DNA of 64,000 nt from NCBI GenBank assembly GCA_910589055.1, contig CAJURN010000001.1:186001-250000 (forward strand). Direction: 5' to 3'. Both the position numbers and the translations under genes were made by a program. The notes under the pieces were generated by a model, which was not told the DNA's origin, did no database searches, and was given only the letters and a program-made list of their open reading frames with translations. How positions within the stretch are numbered: the stretch's first letter is position 1; each line of letters begins with the position of its first letter. This document shows positions 26,319-33,567 of this stretch, one piece after another. The stretch is from an uncultured Muribaculaceae bacterium. Its GTDB lineage: Bacteria > Bacteroidota > Bacteroidia > Bacteroidales > Muribaculaceae.

Positions 26319-26783
26319 TCAGTCGGCCATTTCGCGGGCTATGAGTTCCTCGATTTTCTTACGGCTGAATTTGCCTGAAATCTCAACAAGGTCGTTGCCC
26401 GACATTATGAACAGACGTCGTAACGTGTCACCGTCGGCATCCATCCATATCTGGGTAAGCTCGCCGTTGTCGGTGGCGCGCAGAAGCAGTTCCGATGCCG
26501 ACGACAGTTCTTTCACCCGTCCGGCAACTCCGGCTTTCACGGCATCATGGCAGCCGTCGAGGCTCATGACGCGCAGGCCGGTCACCTTTCCGGGAATGGG
26601 CACTCCTTTAATTTCACAAGCCTTTGAGCCGAGCATAGCCAGCATGCGGGGAATCTTGACATACTCGACCCCGGGGTGGTGGCGGAATTCGTTGAAGACG
26701 TCACCGATTCCTGCGGCAGAAAGACTCATGCCTGCTGCAGCGGCGGCGAGAATGGCAATTGTAAGAAATCGTTTTGTTTTCAT
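26319..26783 (-). CDS. DUF4252 family secreted protein (first copy)
   Basis: A 154-residue exported protein with a signal peptide (MKTKRFLTIAILAAAAAGMSLSA). The mature part resembles the other DUF4252 protein in this operon: an early helix with the YVKIPRMLAMLG pattern, and a C-terminal LFIMSGNDLVEISGKFS strand pair. It is the first gene of the DUF4252-sigma-membrane protein-DUF4252 operon. The 164-bp gap upstream diverges from an EamA transporter gene. Confidence 0.8.
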   Translation of the reverse strand: MKTKRFLTIAILAAAAAGMSLSAAGIGDVFNEFRHHPGVEYVKIPRMLAMLGSKACEIKGVPIPGKVTGLRVMSLDGCHDAVKAGVAGRVKELSSASELLLRATDNGELTQIWMDADGDTLRRLFIMSGNDLVEISGKFSRKKIEELIAREMAD

Positions 26784-26861
26784 AAGAATTTAAAGATATA
26801 TGTTTTTAAGATTTTAGATTATCCTTTAATTACTGCGGCTTTTGTGCCGCTCTGTATATGA

Positions 26862-26888
26862 GAGTATGATACCCCCTGAAAAGTTACA
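26862..26888 (-). promoter_or_regulatory. Candidate ECF-type promoter of the sigma operon
   Basis: The minus strand reads TGTAAC (26883-26888), 14 bp, then CATACTC (26862-26868), which loosely resembles -35 AAC / -10 ECF promoters. A small GCGGC-GCCGC hairpin (26835-26850) lies in the leader. Autoregulation is inferred only. Confidence 0.3.
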
Positions 26889-26889
26889 C

Positions 26890-26922
26890 TTGCATCAAAA
26901 AAAATTTTTATTCGTAACTTTG
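26890..26922 (+). promoter_or_regulatory. Promoter of EamA transporter gene
   Basis: TTG (26890-26892), 22 bp, then TAACTTTG (26915-26922), a full -7 match. The 17 bp at 26908-26924 match the end of the 55-bp dispersed repeat with one mismatch. Confidence 0.55.
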
Positions 26923-26947
26923 CAGCCGTTTTCAACACCCTCTTGAT

Positions 26948-27820
26948 ATGTGGATAATACTTGCCATACTGTCGGCTCTCGGACTCGGATTCTACGATGT
27001 GATGAAGAAAATATCCGTGCGCGACAATAATGTACCTGCCGTACTTTTTCTCAACACCATTTTCGGCACGCTGCTTCTCTCGCCCGTGCTTGTCGGCGGA
27101 CTTATGCACGGCGACTTCGGCCTCGGGAACAGCATCCACGGCCATATGCTCATCGGACTGAAAGCCGTGATAGTGCTAAGTTCATGGATTTTAGGCTACT
27201 TTGCCATAAAGCATCTGCCACTTACAATCCAAGGGCCCATCAACGCCTCACGACCTGTTATGGTGCTCGTGGGCGCAGTGCTGATTTTCGGCGAAAGACT
27301 CAACGCCCTCCAATGGGCAGGCATACTACTGGGCTTCGCATCGCTGTTTTTAATCAGCCGCATCGGCGCCGGAGAAGGCTTCTCGCTGCGCAATAGCCGG
27401 TGGTTGTGGATGTCGATAGGCGCCACGGCTCTGGGAGCGGTGAGCGCGCTTTACGACAAATTCCTGCTCACGCGCTTCCAGCCCCTCGAAGTGCAGGCGT
27501 GGTACTCGCTGTATCAGGCCATTATCATGGGACTGCTCGTGGTTGTACTACGCCGCAGCGGCCACAGCGGCCCGACATTCCGCTGGCGCTGGGCCATCGT
27601 GGGCATATCGGTGTTCCTCACCGCTGCCGACCTCGCCTATTTCCACGCGCTGTCGCTCGACGGCGCCATGATTTCGGTTGTGTCGATGATACGTCGCGGC
27701 AGCGTGCTCGTTTCGTTTGCCTACGGCGTTGTCGTGCTGCACGAGCGTCAGGTAGGCCGCAAACTCGTGGATCTGGCACTTTTGCTGCTCAGTCTGGGCC
27801 TTCTCGTGGCAGGTTCCTGA
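26948..27820 (+). CDS. EamA/DMT superfamily transporter
   Basis: A 290-residue inner-membrane protein with about ten hydrophobic segments arranged as two EamA repeats. Each repeat ends in the typical pattern (LVGAVLIFGERLNALQWAGILLGF in the first, YGVVVLHERQVGRKLVDLALL in the second). DMT transporters usually export small metabolites such as amino acids; the substrate cannot be read. It is transcribed alone from a TAACTTTG promoter. Confidence 0.88.
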   Translation: MWIILAILSALGLGFYDVMKKISVRDNNVPAVLFLNTIFGTLLLSPVLVGGLMHGDFGLGNSIHGHMLIGLKAVIVLSSWILGYFAIKHLPLTIQGPINASRPVMVLVGAVLIFGERLNALQWAGILLGFASLFLISRIGAGEGFSLRNSRWLWMSIGATALGAVSALYDKFLLTRFQPLEVQAWYSLYQAIIMGLLVVVLRRSGHSGPTFRWRWAIVGISVFLTAADLAYFHALSLDGAMISVVSMIRRGSVLVSFAYGVVVLHERQVGRKLVDLALLLLSLGLLVAGS

Positions 27821-27882
27821 AATATTTGATTATTCAGCGGATTTTGAGTAATTTTGGCAGGAGCCTTAATTACTCTCGCATC

Positions 27883-27937
27883 GCTCGGCAATGCTCAAAT
27901 AAATTTGGCATTGCGCTCGCTTATTCGTAATTTTGCA
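27883..27937 (+). repeat. 55-bp promoter-bearing dispersed repeat, copy B
   Basis: This segment is 50/55 identical, without gaps, to the reverse complement of 13122-13176. It includes the inverted pair GCAATGC/GCATTGC and the aspartokinase promoter. Confidence 0.8.
27904..27935 (+). promoter_or_regulatory. Promoter of aspartokinase operon (TTTG-N20-TAATTTTG)
   Basis: TTTG (27904-27907), 20 bp, then TAATTTTG (27928-27935), a full match to the Bacteroidota consensus. The leader to the start codon is about 60 nt. Confidence 0.75.
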
Positions 27938-28001
27938 TCCTGTTTGAGCCGCGAATCCGGCGAAGATATTATTCTAATTTACACAACAGTAATTCTGAAG
28001 A

Positions 28002-29330
28002 ATGAACGTACTTAAATTCGGGGGTACATCCGTGGGAAGCCCCGAACGCATCCGCCACGTGGGTCGCCTTGTTTCCGACCGTGGCAAGAACATAGTCGTG
28101 CTGTCGGCCATGTCAGGCACCACAAACACACTGGTGGAGATTTCCGAATATCTCTACAAAAACAATATTCCCGGCGCACAGGAAACCCTGAACGCGCTTG
28201 AAGCCAAATACGACGCCGTCGTGACCGAGCTTCTGGAGACGCCCCGCGGCCGCGCGCTTGCCAAGAACGCCGTCGACCGCAGTTTCGCCATCATACGTTC
28301 GTTCTTCAGCGATGACGCCACTTTCACCGCCGAAGACGAGAAAGAGATACTTGCCCAGGGCGAGCTGATTTCCACCAATCTCATGCACGTGCACCTCGGC
28401 GAGCGCGGCATCAACTCGGTGCTTCTTCCTGCGCTCGACTACATGCGCACCCTCGAGAGCGGCGAACCCGATATGGCTTTCATCCGTTCCAAGCTCCGCC
28501 TGCTTCTCGAACTCGAACCCGAAGCCGACCTCTACATCACCCAGGGCTATATCTGCCGCAACTCCGAAGGCCGCATCGACAACCTCCAGCGCGGCGGCAG
28601 CGACTACACCGCCTCAATCATCGGCGCGGTGCTCGACCTCGACGAAATCCAGATCTGGACCGACATCGACGGCATGCACAACAACGACCCGCGTTTTGTC
28701 GACGACACACGTCCGGTAAGCTCCCTGCACTTCGAGGAAGCTGCCGAGCTTGCATATTTCGGAGCCAAAATCCTGCACCCCACATGCGTGCTCCCGGCCA
28801 AACTGCACAACATTCCCGTGCGCCTTCTCAACACCCTCGACCCCGAGGCCAAAGGCACAGTGATATGCAACACGCCTCCCGACCGCACCATAAAGGCAGT
28901 GGCCGCCAAAGACAATATCACAGCCATCAAAATCAAGTCGGGGCGCATGCTCCTGGCCTACGGCTTCCTCCACAAGGTTTTCGAGACATTCGAGAACCAC
29001 CGCACGAGCATCGACATGATTGCGACATCGGAGGTAGGCGTGACGGTGACAATCGACAACGATGCCCGTCTCGACGCCATCATCGACGAGCTGAAACACT
29101 TCGGCACCGTCACCGTCGACCGTGACATGGTGATTCTGTGTGTCGTGGGCGACCTCGAATGGCACAATCTCGGATTCGAGGCCATGGCCGTGGAAGCGCT
29201 CAAGGACATTCCCGTGCGCATGATTTCCTACGGTGGCAGCAACTACAACATTTCCATGCTCGTAAGAGCCGAAGACAAGGTGCGCGCACTGCGTCAGCTC
29301 AGCGAGAAACTTTTCAACAACCGCCAATAA
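28002..29330 (+). CDS. lysC: Aspartate kinase, monofunctional
   Basis: Phosphorylates aspartate, the entry step to lysine, methionine and threonine. The 442 residues begin with VLKFGGTSVGSPERI. They contain the QGYICRN and GRIDNLQRGGSDYTAS nucleotide/aspartate motifs, then tandem ACT domains (about residues 300-440) that would mediate feedback control. No homoserine dehydrogenase domain follows, so it is the monofunctional type. Which isoenzyme (lysC or thrA-like) is not certain. The ABC-F gene follows after 20 bp. Confidence 0.92.
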   Translation: MNVLKFGGTSVGSPERIRHVGRLVSDRGKNIVVLSAMSGTTNTLVEISEYLYKNNIPGAQETLNALEAKYDAVVTELLETPRGRALAKNAVDRSFAIIRSFFSDDATFTAEDEKEILAQGELISTNLMHVHLGERGINSVLLPALDYMRTLESGEPDMAFIRSKLRLLLELEPEADLYITQGYICRNSEGRIDNLQRGGSDYTASIIGAVLDLDEIQIWTDIDGMHNNDPRFVDDTRPVSSLHFEEAAELAYFGAKILHPTCVLPAKLHNIPVRLLNTLDPEAKGTVICNTPPDRTIKAVAAKDNITAIKIKSGRMLLAYGFLHKVFETFENHRTSIDMIATSEVGVTVTIDNDARLDAIIDELKHFGTVTVDRDMVILCVVGDLEWHNLGFEAMAVEALKDIPVRMISYGGSNYNISMLVRAEDKVRALRQLSEKLFNNRQ

Positions 29331-29350
29331 CAACACGTTTCCAATATAGA

Positions 29351-30967
29351 ATGATTACAGTCAATAACTTAGGTATTCAATTCGGTAAAAAGCCTTTGTT
29401 CCAGGACGTGAACCTAAAATTCACTCCCGGCAACTGCTACGGCATCATCGGCGCCAACGGTGCCGGAAAATCCACCCTCATGCGCATCCTCAGCGGCCAG
29501 CTCGCCCCCACTCACGGTACTGTGACCCAGGGTCCGGGCGAACGTATGAGCGTGCTTGAGCAGGACCACTTCAAATTCGACGACTTCACAGTGCTCGACA
29601 CCGTACTTATGGGTCACACCATCCTGTGGGACATAATGAAAGAAAAGGAAGCACTGTATGCGAAGGAGGATTTCTCCGATGCCGACGGCATACGCGCATC
29701 CGAGCTTGAAGAAAAATTCGCCGAACTCGAAGGCTGGAACGCCGAAAGCGACGCTGCCGCACTCCTGAGCGGTCTCGGAATCAAGGAAGACCGCCACTAC
29801 ATGCTCATGCGCGACATGAGCGCCAACGAAAAGGTGCGCGTGCTCCTTGCCAAGGCTCTTTTCGGCAATCCCGACAACCTGCTTCTTGACGAACCTACCA
29901 ACGACCTTGACCTCGAAACCGTGGCTTGGCTCGAACAATATCTCTCCAACTTCGAGAACACTGTTCTCGTGGTGTCGCACGACCGTCACTTCCTTGACTC
30001 GGTATGTACCCACACCCTCGACATCGACTACAACCGCATGCAGCTCTTCGCCGGCAATTACAGTTTCTGGTACCAGTCGAGCCAGCTCGCCCTGCGTCAG
30101 CAGCAGCAACAGAACAAGAAAGCCGAGGAAAAGCGCAAGGAACTTATGGAATTTATCCAGCGATTCAGCGCCAACGTGGCTAAGAGCAAGCAGACAACCT
30201 CGCGCAAGAAGATGCTCGAGAAGCTCAATGTCGAGGAAATCCAGGCATCATCGCGCCGCTACCCCGGAATCATCTTCACGCCCTCGCGCGAACCCGGCAA
30301 CAAGATTCTCGAAGTCAAGGGTCTCACCGCAAGCGTCGACGGCGAACTCCTGTTCAAGGACGTCAATTTCCAAATCGAAAAGGGCGACAAGGTGGCCTTC
30401 CTCAGCCACGACCCGCGTGCGATGACAGCCCTGTTTGAAATAATCTCCGGCAACCGCAAGGCCGATGAAGGAACATACGAATGGGGACAGACAATCACAA
30501 CGGCCTACCTCCCGCTCGACAACTCGGCGTTCTTCAACACCGACCTGAACCTCGTTGACTGGCTCTGCCAGTTCAGCGACGACTCCAGCGAAATCTACCT
30601 CAAGGGATTCCTCGGCAAGATGCTCTTCTCGGGCGACGATGTGCTCAAAAAGGCATCGGTGCTTTCCGGTGGTGAGAAAATGCGCTGTATGATTGCCCGC
30701 ATGATGCTCCGCGACGCCAACACCATGGTACTCGACTCGCCCACCAACCACCTTGACCTTGAATCCATCCAGGCCTTCAACAACACCCTCCAGTCGTTCA
30801 AAGGCAACATCCTCATGGCCTCGCACGACCACGAATTCATCCAGACCGTGTGCAACCGCATCATTGAGCTCGGTCCGAACGGAATCATCGACAAACTCAT
30901 GGACTACGACGACTACATCACCGACGAACGCGTGATGGAAGCCCGCGAAAAAATCTATAACCACTGA
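29351..30967 (+). CDS. ABC-F family ATPase with one degenerate site
   Basis: A 538-residue soluble protein with two ABC domains joined by a Lys/Gln-rich linker, as in ribosome-acting ABC-F proteins. Domain 1 has Walker A GANGAGKST (34-42) and Walker B LLLDEPTND (D180, E181), but its signature is MSANEK (156-161) instead of LSGGE. Domain 2 has a perfect LSGGEK (438-443), but its Walker A is replaced by LSHDPRAMT (351-359) and its Walker B reads VLDSPTN (D462, S463), without the catalytic Glu. One composite site is therefore complete and the other dead. The ATG at 29351 was chosen because the longer frame overlaps aspartokinase. Confidence 0.9.
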   Translation: MITVNNLGIQFGKKPLFQDVNLKFTPGNCYGIIGANGAGKSTLMRILSGQLAPTHGTVTQGPGERMSVLEQDHFKFDDFTVLDTVLMGHTILWDIMKEKEALYAKEDFSDADGIRASELEEKFAELEGWNAESDAAALLSGLGIKEDRHYMLMRDMSANEKVRVLLAKALFGNPDNLLLDEPTNDLDLETVAWLEQYLSNFENTVLVVSHDRHFLDSVCTHTLDIDYNRMQLFAGNYSFWYQSSQLALRQQQQQNKKAEEKRKELMEFIQRFSANVAKSKQTTSRKKMLEKLNVEEIQASSRRYPGIIFTPSREPGNKILEVKGLTASVDGELLFKDVNFQIEKGDKVAFLSHDPRAMTALFEIISGNRKADEGTYEWGQTITTAYLPLDNSAFFNTDLNLVDWLCQFSDDSSEIYLKGFLGKMLFSGDDVLKKASVLSGGEKMRCMIARMMLRDANTMVLDSPTNHLDLESIQAFNNTLQSFKGNILMASHDHEFIQTVCNRIIELGPNGIIDKLMDYDDYITDERVMEAREKIYNH

Positions 30968-30972
30968 TAATC

Positions 30973-31266
30973 ATGGTAAAGCATATTGTAACTTTCAAAC
31001 TCACAGGCACTCCCGAGGAGCGCCTTAAGGTAGCGCGAAAATTCAAGGCTGCCCTCGAGGCTCTGCCCGAACAGATTGAAGTGCTCCGCAGCATCGAAGT
31101 AGGCATCAACGAAAATCCCGCCGAAAGCTGGGATGTAGTTCTCACCGCCATAGTCGACACCATGGCTGATGTGAAAACCTACGCCGAACACCCGGCTCAC
31201 GTTGCCGCAGCAGGATTGCTCGCCGGACACAAAGACTCCCGCGCCTGCGTCGACTACGAGTGCTAA
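30973..31266 (+). CDS. Dabb (stress-responsive A/B barrel) family protein
   Basis: A 97-residue protein starting MVKHIVTFKL, the usual Dabb opening strand. The middle VGINENPAESWDVVL strand and the TYAEHPAHVAAAG helix are characteristic of the dimeric alpha/beta barrel. Function in bacteria is generally unknown. It follows the ABC-F gene by 5 bp and converges on the TrkA-like gene with a 4-base overlap of stops. Confidence 0.88.
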   Translation: MVKHIVTFKLTGTPEERLKVARKFKAALEALPEQIEVLRSIEVGINENPAESWDVVLTAIVDTMADVKTYAEHPAHVAAAGLLAGHKDSRACVDYEC

Positions 31267-31964
31267 CCGTTGATATGACGGTAAAATTCCCGGAACTTCT
31301 TCCGCGGACCGAATACAGTGAGAACGTCGCCCTTTTCTACCGAAACGGCGGCGTTTTCTTCTTTTTTGAAGTCGATAATCTCCAGATGTCCCCGTTCCAG
31401 ACCGAGCACATTGCGCCTCATAGTCTTGCGGCAGGCGGCCACAAGCGTCAGGCCGAAAGTTTTCTCAAGGTCAAGCCCCCGGTAAGGCACACCCACAAAA
31501 TAATCGGGCGTGCAAAAGCGCAGCACTGAATAATCATCATCCACAGGCAGGCTCTGAATCTGTGTACCGAGTTCCATTTCCGACGACAAATCTGAGGCGG
31601 CACGCTGCTCCGGAGTGAGAATACGGTCAATCTCGAAACTCTCCAGAATCGACTCATGCAGTTTGTCTATGGCACGCGCATAGATATGCCGCACCCCGGC
31701 CTTCTTCAGCAAAGCCACAGTGCGTATGCTGGCTCCGAAATTCTCGCCTATGGCAACAATCACGAGGTCGACATTATTAAGCGGAAGCACCTGCAGGGAA
31801 GCCTCCTCGGTGGAGTCGATATTATAGACAGTCGAAATATAATCCTTCACCGTCTCGATGTGCGATTCCACCTTATCGGCACCAATCACCTCATGTCCCA
31901 TCGACGTGAGGTCAAGAGCAAGATTCGCCCCATAAATTCCAAGTCCAATTATTATATAGCGCAC
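31263..31964 (-). CDS. TrkA-type potassium uptake regulatory protein
   Basis: A 233-residue cytoplasmic protein with an N-terminal Rossmann RCK domain (IIGLGIYGANLALDLTSMGHEV, NAD-binding GxGxxG) and a C-terminal RCK_C domain. It would gate a Ktr/Trk potassium channel partner, but no TrkH/KtrB gene is present in this window. Reading the frame shows a GTG start at 31964. It overlaps the convergent Dabb gene by 4 bases. Confidence 0.88.
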   Translation of the reverse strand: MRYIIIGLGIYGANLALDLTSMGHEVIGADKVESHIETVKDYISTVYNIDSTEEASLQVLPLNNVDLVIVAIGENFGASIRTVALLKKAGVRHIYARAIDKLHESILESFEIDRILTPEQRAASDLSSEMELGTQIQSLPVDDDYSVLRFCTPDYFVGVPYRGLDLEKTFGLTLVAACRKTMRRNVLGLERGHLEIIDFKKEENAAVSVEKGDVLTVFGPRKKFREFYRHING

Positions 31965-32063
31965 GATTCAAACCTTTTTTCCTATATAACAACCCACCCC
32001 ACCCAAAAGTCAACCCGATAGATAAGAATTAATAATTAGCGCCACAACAAATCGCACTATAAA

Positions 32064-32095
32064 GTTGTATTATCATAAATAAAACATTATATTTG
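32064..32095 (+). promoter_or_regulatory. Promoter of toxin-antitoxin operon (GTTG-N20-TATATTTG)
   Basis: GTTG (32064-32067), 20 bp, then TATATTTG (32088-32095), a full -7 match. The toxin ATG lies 4 bp downstream, so transcripts would start at or next to the start codon. Confidence 0.65.
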
Positions 32096-32099
32096 CAAC

Positions 32100-32459
32100 A
32101 TGATTAGCAAAACTGATGTTGAAAAATTTCTTGCGGATTTCAGCTTGAAGGTCAAAATCTTCGGCATCCGCTTCCGTGATGAAAGAGCAAAGAACCAAAA
32201 CAGTCTTCTTGAACTTGGAATAACTCCTAACGAGAGACTGAACGTAATCATGCAATTGAATTGCTATGATTACTCAGAAGGTCCCATTGTAGACTTGCTC
32301 AATAATCAGGGTGAAATGTGGGTTTTCGGCAAAGATGTCAAAGGTAACGAAGTGTATATTAAAATCACACTCGGAAAACCGAATTCTCATACTATATGTA
32401 TTTCGTTTCACAAGGCGGAACATCCGATGTCTTACCCTTTAAAGAACAGTGAAAAATGA
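32100..32459 (+). CDS. MqsR-like toxin of a type II toxin-antitoxin pair
   Basis: A 119-residue protein resembling MqsR-family mRNA interferases. After an N-terminal helix and a segment ending SLLELGITPNERLNVIMQL comes the MqsR-like C-terminal sheet with EMWVFGKD, the conserved VYIKITL strand and ICISFHKAEHPMSYP. MqsR cleaves mRNA in other bacteria; that activity is inferred here from family only. Its stop overlaps the next start by ATGA. The two genes are visibly more AT-rich than their surroundings. The expected mRNA is almost leaderless. Confidence 0.72.
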   Translation: MISKTDVEKFLADFSLKVKIFGIRFRDERAKNQNSLLELGITPNERLNVIMQLNCYDYSEGPIVDLLNNQGEMWVFGKDVKGNEVYIKITLGKPNSHTICISFHKAEHPMSYPLKNSEK

Positions 32460-33409
32460 GAAATAACGAATTGGCACAAGGCGAACGATACTTTCAGGAA
32501 GTAAGAAACGCAACATTCCGTAAGGAAGAATATCAATACATACACACCGGAATCATTGATGAAGCCGGAGACACATGGACTACAACCGAACTTGACGAAG
32601 CAAATATATTTCAGGTATATAACCAATATCGCGCCAAACACGGGATTCCTTTTCCTGATGAAATCGTCGGTCTGAGAAAGCATTATGGTTTGTCCGCAGC
32701 AAAGATGTCACAAATCCTCGGTTTCGGGATTAACCAATACCGGATGTATGAGGACGGAGAAATCCCGAGCATTTCCAATGCCCGCACAATCATAGCGGCA
32801 CGCGAAAAAGATGTTTTCATGTCTTTTGTGAACGCATCCCGCTCGGAAATGAGCGAAGCGGAGTTCAACCGTATAAAAAACAAGGTTGATGACGCCAAGG
32901 GCGATTACACCATTAAGGGCACTCCATCTGAAAAAAACGGTTTCCGCTCTCTATCCATAATCAAAATTGCCGAACTCGTAAAGTATCTTGTAAAATCAAT
33001 GGGGCCGACTTTTGTCACAAAAATGAACAAGCTCCTTTTCTATGCCGATTTTATACACTATAAGACTCATGGCTATGGAATTACCGGCTTAACCTACCGT
33101 GCGTTACAATTTGGTCCCGTGCCTGAAGCGTGGGGAAAAATATATGGCTCTCTTCCGGGTGTCAATATGGAAGAGTTTGTTTATCCAAGCGGACAAAGCG
33201 GAATTCTTCTGGAAATAGAATCGTCGGAAGATGAAAGTTCATTAAGCGACCAAGAAATTGAAACAGCCGAACGAGTGTGTGATTTATTCTCAAAAGCAAG
33301 TGCAGGCGAGATTTCTGACATAAGCCACAAGGAAAAAGCATGGATTGAAAACCACAAGCATCGCTCCGACATATCCTATCAGCTTGCGTTCAATCTTAAT
33401 GTCGATTAA
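32456..33409 (+). CDS. HTH plus Panacea (DUF4065) antitoxin
   Basis: A 317-residue protein with two parts. Residues about 1-112 resemble the DNA-binding half of MqsA: the TWTTTELDEANIFQVYNQYRAKHG segment (in two pieces, TWTTTELDEAN and VYNQYRAKHG), then an HTH with LRKHYGLSAAKMSQILG and YEDGEIPS. The zinc-finger Cys residues of MqsA are absent. Residues about 170-310 match the Panacea/SocA (DUF4065) domain, with LVKYLVKSMGPTFVTKMNKL, LLFYADFIHYKTHG and LTYRALQFGPVPEAWG. It would neutralise the upstream toxin and repress the operon. The 158 bp that follow it hold only a -7 box. Confidence 0.78.
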   Translation: MRNNELAQGERYFQEVRNATFRKEEYQYIHTGIIDEAGDTWTTTELDEANIFQVYNQYRAKHGIPFPDEIVGLRKHYGLSAAKMSQILGFGINQYRMYEDGEIPSISNARTIIAAREKDVFMSFVNASRSEMSEAEFNRIKNKVDDAKGDYTIKGTPSEKNGFRSLSIIKIAELVKYLVKSMGPTFVTKMNKLLFYADFIHYKTHGYGITGLTYRALQFGPVPEAWGKIYGSLPGVNMEEFVYPSGQSGILLEIESSEDESSLSDQEIETAERVCDLFSKASAGEISDISHKEKAWIENHKHRSDISYQLAFNLNVD

Positions 33410-33514
33410 TCCTGCTATCAACCTTACCCTTAATTGGAAAGAGTAAAGAAGATAGCGGAAATGTGAGTGCGCGAAAATTTCCTTGCAACAATTTCAAATA
33501 TCGTTTTTTTTGAC

Positions 33515-33522
33515 TATCTTTG
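33515..33522 (+). promoter_or_regulatory. -7 element for the FHA/PP2C/SEDS-PBP operon
   Basis: TATCTTTG, a full TAnnTTTG match, 45 bp before the first FHA gene. No good -33 element lies at the right distance. It is the only promoter-like box before the operon. Confidence 0.45.
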
Positions 33523-33567
33523 GCAGGTATATACTTGTCCCATTTACAACTAAACCTGTTTCTTATT

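Noticed and set aside
27938..28001. A lysine riboswitch in the aspartokinase leader
   Set aside because: The leader is only about 60 nt, too short for the lysine aptamer, and no matching structure is visible.
29138..29350. N-terminal extension of the ABC-F protein inside aspartokinase
   Set aside because: The first ABC domain begins at the ATG at 29351. The extension overlaps a conserved gene in another frame.
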